A stretch of 7,204 bases of DNA from Allobaculum sp. (GTDB taxonomy: Bacteria; Bacillota_I; Bacilli_A; Erysipelotrichales; Erysipelotrichaceae), in contig JAAVAY010000127.1 of the NCBI GenBank assembly GCA_014803815.1, forward strand, positions 1 to 7,204. Direction: 5' to 3'. Under the pieces are notes generated by a model. The model worked only from the letters and a program-made list of their open reading frames with translations, did no database searches and was not told the DNA's origin. Within the stretch, counting starts at the first letter, position 1. Each line of letters opens with the position of its first letter. The position numbers and the translations under genes are program-made. This document shows positions 5,034 through 7,204 of the stretch, one piece after another.

Positions 5034-5162
5034 CAATAGTTGATTTGAAAAAAGCTCTTTCATTTCTTAAGAAACATGATAAACCTCTTAGGAAATCACT
5101 TCAAGGTTTATTTGCTTAACGAATATGAAAAGTTTGTTTCAAATAACTCTAGGTTTAAGCTT

Positions 5163-5189
5163 AAAAAAGCGCTTTTCTTTTCGCTTTTT
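5163..5189 (-). terminator. Terminator at the end of the structured RNA candidate
   Basis: AAAAAGCG and CGCTTTTT form a perfect 8-bp stem with a 10-base loop, and on the - strand it ends in six T residues (A run 5163-5168). There is no clear protein gene before it, which supports a non-coding transcript ending here. Confidence 0.7.
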
Positions 5190-5405
5190 ACTTTCTTAAA
5201 ACATCTGGAAAGAACAATATCCGACATGGAAAAAATCCGCAAATGAGAACACCAACTTTATATATCGGGATCGGATTAGGAAACAGGTTCAAAACTTCTG
5301 GGTAGGTTCCAGTATGCGAATAGCTGAAAATTTTTTTAGAAGAGCTTTTCATTATTCCAAGAAATATTCTTTCCGTTTTTCCTCGACCTAAAGGCGAAAG
5401 AAAAA
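5185..5405 (-). ncRNA. Candidate rod-shaped structured RNA, possibly 6S RNA
   Basis: The two halves of this - strand stretch pair in six nested helices (+ coordinates): 5396-5405 with 5185-5195, 5375-5379 with 5198-5202, 5367-5374 with 5207-5214, 5355-5361 with 5225-5231 (one mismatch), 5315-5321 with 5235-5241 (one G-U), and 5301-5309 with 5247-5253. A large one-sided bubble lies at 5322-5354. The result is a long interrupted rod of about 220 bases that runs into a terminator, in a patch richer in G+C than its surroundings. This shape, length and 3' terminator resemble 6S RNA, the RNA-polymerase decoy. I cannot confirm the identity by sequence alone. No clean promoter is visible upstream. 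Confidence 0.45.
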
Positions 5406-5534
5406 TTTATTCTATTCTAAGATAAGTAACCTTAAGATGCTTGTAAAACGCTCTATAGAAATTAGAACTTTTAGCTTCTTAAAAATCTCATAATCTATAT
5501 TTTTATTTTATATAAAGAAAAGTTATTCAAAACT

Positions 5535-5557
5535 AATAAATAAAAAATTTATTTATT
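5535..5557. repeat. AT-only perfect inverted repeat
   Basis: AATAAATAAA (5535-5544) and TTTATTTATT (5548-5557) are perfect 10-base inverted repeats around AAA, followed by TTT. As A-T pairs only it would be a weak hairpin. It sits between the rpoA terminator and the structured RNA candidate and may be part of an AT-rich upstream region. Confidence 0.45.
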
Positions 5558-5576
5558 TTTAATATCTCCAAATGCT

Positions 5577-5618
5577 CATTTATTACATTTTATTTCATTT
5601 ATTTTCATATTATTTCAT
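5577..5618. repeat. Phased 9-10-bp AT-rich repeats ending in CAT
   Basis: CAT occurs at 5577, 5586, 5596, 5606 and 5616, separated by T-rich spacers, so the units TTTATTTCAT, TTATTTTCAT and ATTATTTCAT are in tandem. The 10-base spacing equals one DNA turn, placing each unit on the same face of the helix. Confidence 0.6.
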
Positions 5619-5646
5619 GAGGGCATTCTACTCTGTTCAGAAAGAT

Positions 5647-5680
5647 AAAAAAAGTGGCAACACCCAAAAGGCATTGCCAC
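5647..5680 (-). terminator. Terminator of the infA-rpoA operon
   Basis: On the - strand GTGGCAA (5680-5674) pairs perfectly with TTGCCAC (5660-5654) around a 13-base loop, followed by seven T residues. It starts 26 bases after the rpoA stop, so no further gene is co-transcribed. Confidence 0.92.
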
Positions 5681-5706
5681 GCATTGAAAGCGTCAAAAAA
5701 ATTTGA

Positions 5707-6678
5707 TTAATCGTATGTTTTAAAGCCAAGACCAAGTGCTTCAAGTCGTGCTTTCACTTCTTGTAAAGATTTCTTACCCAAGTTTTTCACATGCATCATG
5801 TCTTCTTCGGTACGTTGAGTCAATTCTTCTACAGTCTGAATGCCAGCCCGTTTGAGGCAGTTATAAGAACGGACAGAAAGCTCAAGATCTTCAATCATGG
5901 TCAAAGAGGATTTAGATACTTCTTTAGCAGTAGGAAGAACCACAGTAAAGCTTTCGGTCAAATCTAAGTGACCAAAAGGAATTAATTCATCCAAATAAGT
6001 AATTAAGATTTCGCACGCTTCATTAATTGCGCTAACAGGCATGATGGTACCATTAGTATGAACTTCAATGGTCACTTTATCATACTTGGTATCGTGACCG
6101 AGTAGAGTTGGTTCCGATTTGTATTCAGCTGATTTAATAGGTGTAAAGACAGTATCTACACAAACGGTTCCCTCTGGTAAAGAGAATTCTTCTTCTATTT
6201 CAAGTGCGGTGCGATATCCTGTATTGCGCCCTGCATAGAGATCCATTTCTAAGCTTTGGCCTTCTTTTACATGGCAAATAACGTGATCTGGATCAATTAC
6301 AGTAGCATTTTCTGGACCTACCAAATCGCCTGCTTTTACTGTATAGGGTCCTTCCACTTTATTTAAATGAAAGGTCAATACTTCATTTTTCTTATCCTCT
6401 TCTTCATCGGCATCGATTTCGATTTGTAAGGATTTCGCATTCAGCTTTAAACGAACAATATCTTCTACGATTTGGTCAGCCACGATCGCATCGGGATTAA
6501 TTCCTTCAATGCGAAAACCGAGAACAGCTATACCAGGAAGATTAGAAAGTAGAGTGCGACAAATCGAGTTTCCAATAGTGGTTCCAAAACCACGAGCAAG
6601 GGGTTCGAGGACAAATGTCCCATGCGTGTCAGAACCATCAGGAAGTTGGGTAAAAGTCGCTCTAGAAAAAACTTCCAT
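5707..6678 (-). CDS. rpoA: DNA-directed RNA polymerase subunit alpha
   Basis: Alpha forms the dimer on which the polymerase core assembles and contacts promoter DNA and activators through its C-terminal domain. The 323 residues (314 in B. subtilis) begin with the N-terminal domain: FVLEPLARGFGTTIGNS (22-38), then CRTLLSNLPG, where the first Arg of the usual LRR-LLSS motif is Cys40. The usual HEF(S) and GVxED segment is replaced by NPDAIVADQIVED. An acidic insert DADEEEDKKNE lies near 89-99. VDTVFTPIKSAEYK and TKYDKVTIEVHTNG are conserved. The C-terminal domain (about 262-318) is intact, with Arg270, Asn273 and NLGKKS (299-304) matching the DNA-binding residues of E. coli. The ATG at 6678 has AAAGGAGG six bases upstream. 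infA lies 42 bases upstream, and rplQ does not follow. Confidence 0.96.
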   Translation of the reverse strand: MEVFSRATFTQLPDGSDTHGTFVLEPLARGFGTTIGNSICRTLLSNLPGIAVLGFRIEGINPDAIVADQIVEDIVRLKLNAKSLQIEIDADEEEDKKNEVLTFHLNKVEGPYTVKAGDLVGPENATVIDPDHVICHVKEGQSLEMDLYAGRNTGYRTALEIEEEFSLPEGTVCVDTVFTPIKSAEYKSEPTLLGHDTKYDKVTIEVHTNGTIMPVSAINEACEILITYLDELIPFGHLDLTESFTVVLPTAKEVSKSSLTMIEDLELSVRSYNCLKRAGIQTVEELTQRTEEDMMHVKNLGKKSLQEVKARLEALGLGFKTYD

Positions 6679-6720
6679 GATTAACCTCCTTTATTTATTC
6701 CATCTCAAATGGAAAAACTT

Positions 6721-6939
6721 TTATTTATAGCGGAAAGTAATGCGGCCGCGAGTCAGGTCATAGGGAGAAATGTCCACTCTTACTCGATCTCCTGGAAGAA
6801 TACGAATATGATGCATCCGAATTTTGCCTGAAACATGAGCAAGAATTTCACGTCCATTTTCAAGCTGGACTTTAAAGACGGCGTTAGGAAGCGTATCCAC
6901 TACTAAGCCATCTAGCTCAATCATATCTTGTTTTGCCAT
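6721..6939 (-). CDS. infA: Translation initiation factor IF-1
   Basis: IF-1 binds the ribosomal A site and, with IF-2 and IF-3, ensures correct initiation. The 72 residues are the exact family length and form one S1-type OB fold, with [38 protein letters not shown] and [15 protein letters not shown] all characteristic. I chose the ATG at 6939, which gives the conserved MAKQD start and has AAAGGAG four bases upstream; an upstream GTG (6966) would add nine atypical residues. It is the first gene of a two-gene operon with rpoA. In most bacteria rpmJ, rpsM and rpsK lie between these genes; here there are only 42 bases. Confidence 0.97.
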   Translation of the reverse strand: MAKQDMIELDGLVVDTLPNAVFKVQLENGREILAHVSGKIRMHHIRILPGDRVRVDISPYDLTRGRITFRYK

Positions 6940-6986
6940 AATTCTCCTTTCTATTTGTTGTTTCACGTTTTTGAGTTATATTTGTT

Positions 6987-7001
6987 TCGAGAGTTTCTCG
7001 A
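6987..7001 (-). other. Small hairpin in the infA leader
   Basis: TCGAGA and TCTCGA pair perfectly around a three-base loop, about 48 bases before the infA ATG. There is no T run. It may stabilise the leader or be incidental. Confidence 0.35.
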
Positions 7002-7037
7002 TAAACATTAGGGAAAATTTCTATCTTCTGAAATCAG

Positions 7038-7066
7038 ATTATAACTTTATTTTTAACCTAAGGCAA
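7038..7066 (-). promoter_or_regulatory. Promoter of the infA-rpoA operon
   Basis: The - strand has TTGCCT (7066-7061), a 17-base spacer and a perfect TATAAT (7043-7038), the best housekeeping promoter in the window. Transcription would start near 7031, leaving a leader of about 92 bases before infA. Confidence 0.8.
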
Positions 7067-7128
7067 TTTGGCCCGTGAAATCCTCCCTTTCTCATTGTAG
7101 TGCTCTATATTCCTTTTCTAGAGATAAA

Positions 7129-7204
7129 ATGATTAAACAAGAAAATTTTTCAGAAACAGTATTAAAATTTAATGATGAGTTATCTAAGACAGGTTTAAGT
7201 TTGC
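7129..7204 (+). CDS. Start of a divergent gene, function unknown (partial)
   Basis: From the ATG at 7129 the frame stays open to the window edge (25 codons, beginning MIKQENFSETVLKFNDELSK). It is hydrophilic and helical in character, with no signal peptide. The upstream AGAGA is a weak ribosome binding site, and the gene faces away from infA with about 190 bases between the start codons. Too little is present to assign a product. Confidence 0.5.
   Translation, partial: MIKQENFSETVLKFNDELSKTGLSL

Noticed and set aside
5188..5352. A 54-codon - strand frame (MKSSSKKIFSYSHTG...) ending just before the terminator at 5163-5189.
   Set aside because: It has no good ribosome binding site, its codon use differs from the neighbouring genes, and the same bases pair extensively as RNA. 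I kept it as an alternative to the structured RNA only.
1..7204. CRISPR array or insertion-sequence ends.
   Set aside because: No regularly spaced repeat-spacer units and no transposase with terminal inverted repeats were seen.

Overview
The window reads as the chromosome of a low-G+C, Gram-positive-type bacterium, most likely a member of the Bacillota. The base composition is AT-rich, Shine-Dalgarno (SD) sequences are strong AAAGGAGG types, intrinsic terminators are hairpins followed by T runs, and the recognisable proteins (SmpB, RpoA, IF-1, a Tn916-type integrase) are of Firmicute type. I cannot name the genus.

Left end (1-1633, + strand): the recombination end of an integrative element. 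It holds the 3' end of an unidentified gene, an excisionase gene whose GTG start lies inside that gene's last codons, and a tyrosine integrase gene. Both recombination genes are broken. xis carries a perfect 7-bp tandem duplication and int carries a -1 frameshift that separates its catalytic residues, so the element looks like an immobile relic.

Next (1733-2870, - strand) is the trans-translation locus. smpB, with its own extended -10 promoter, is followed by ssrA (tmRNA) with its own promoter. Two bases after the tmRNA comes tRNA-Ala(GGC), and a shared terminator faces the end of int. SmpB and tmRNA rescue stalled ribosomes together; tmRNA and tRNA-Ala are both alanine acceptors with a G3-U70 pair.

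The middle (2914-5033, mainly - strand) has three small monocistronic genes, each with its own terminator: a small XRE-type regulator, a 251-residue LEA/apolipoprotein-like helical repeat protein, and a 77-residue protein of unknown function. The LEA-like gene has an unusual leader, with a terminator-like hairpin and then a stem-loop inserted exactly between the SD and the ATG. A strong + strand terminator at 4991-5033 has no gene in front of it.

5034-5640 has no convincing protein gene. It contains a probable structured RNA on the - strand (about 5185-5405) that folds as a long interrupted rod ending at a terminator, reminiscent of 6S RNA, and a very AT-rich stretch with 10-bp phased repeats.

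Right end (5647-7204): infA and rpoA form an isolated two-gene - strand operon with a clear promoter and terminator. The genes that normally lie between and after them (rpmJ, rpsM, rpsK, rplQ) are absent, and RpoA is divergent in its N-terminal domain. The start of a divergently oriented gene of unknown function is cut by the window edge.
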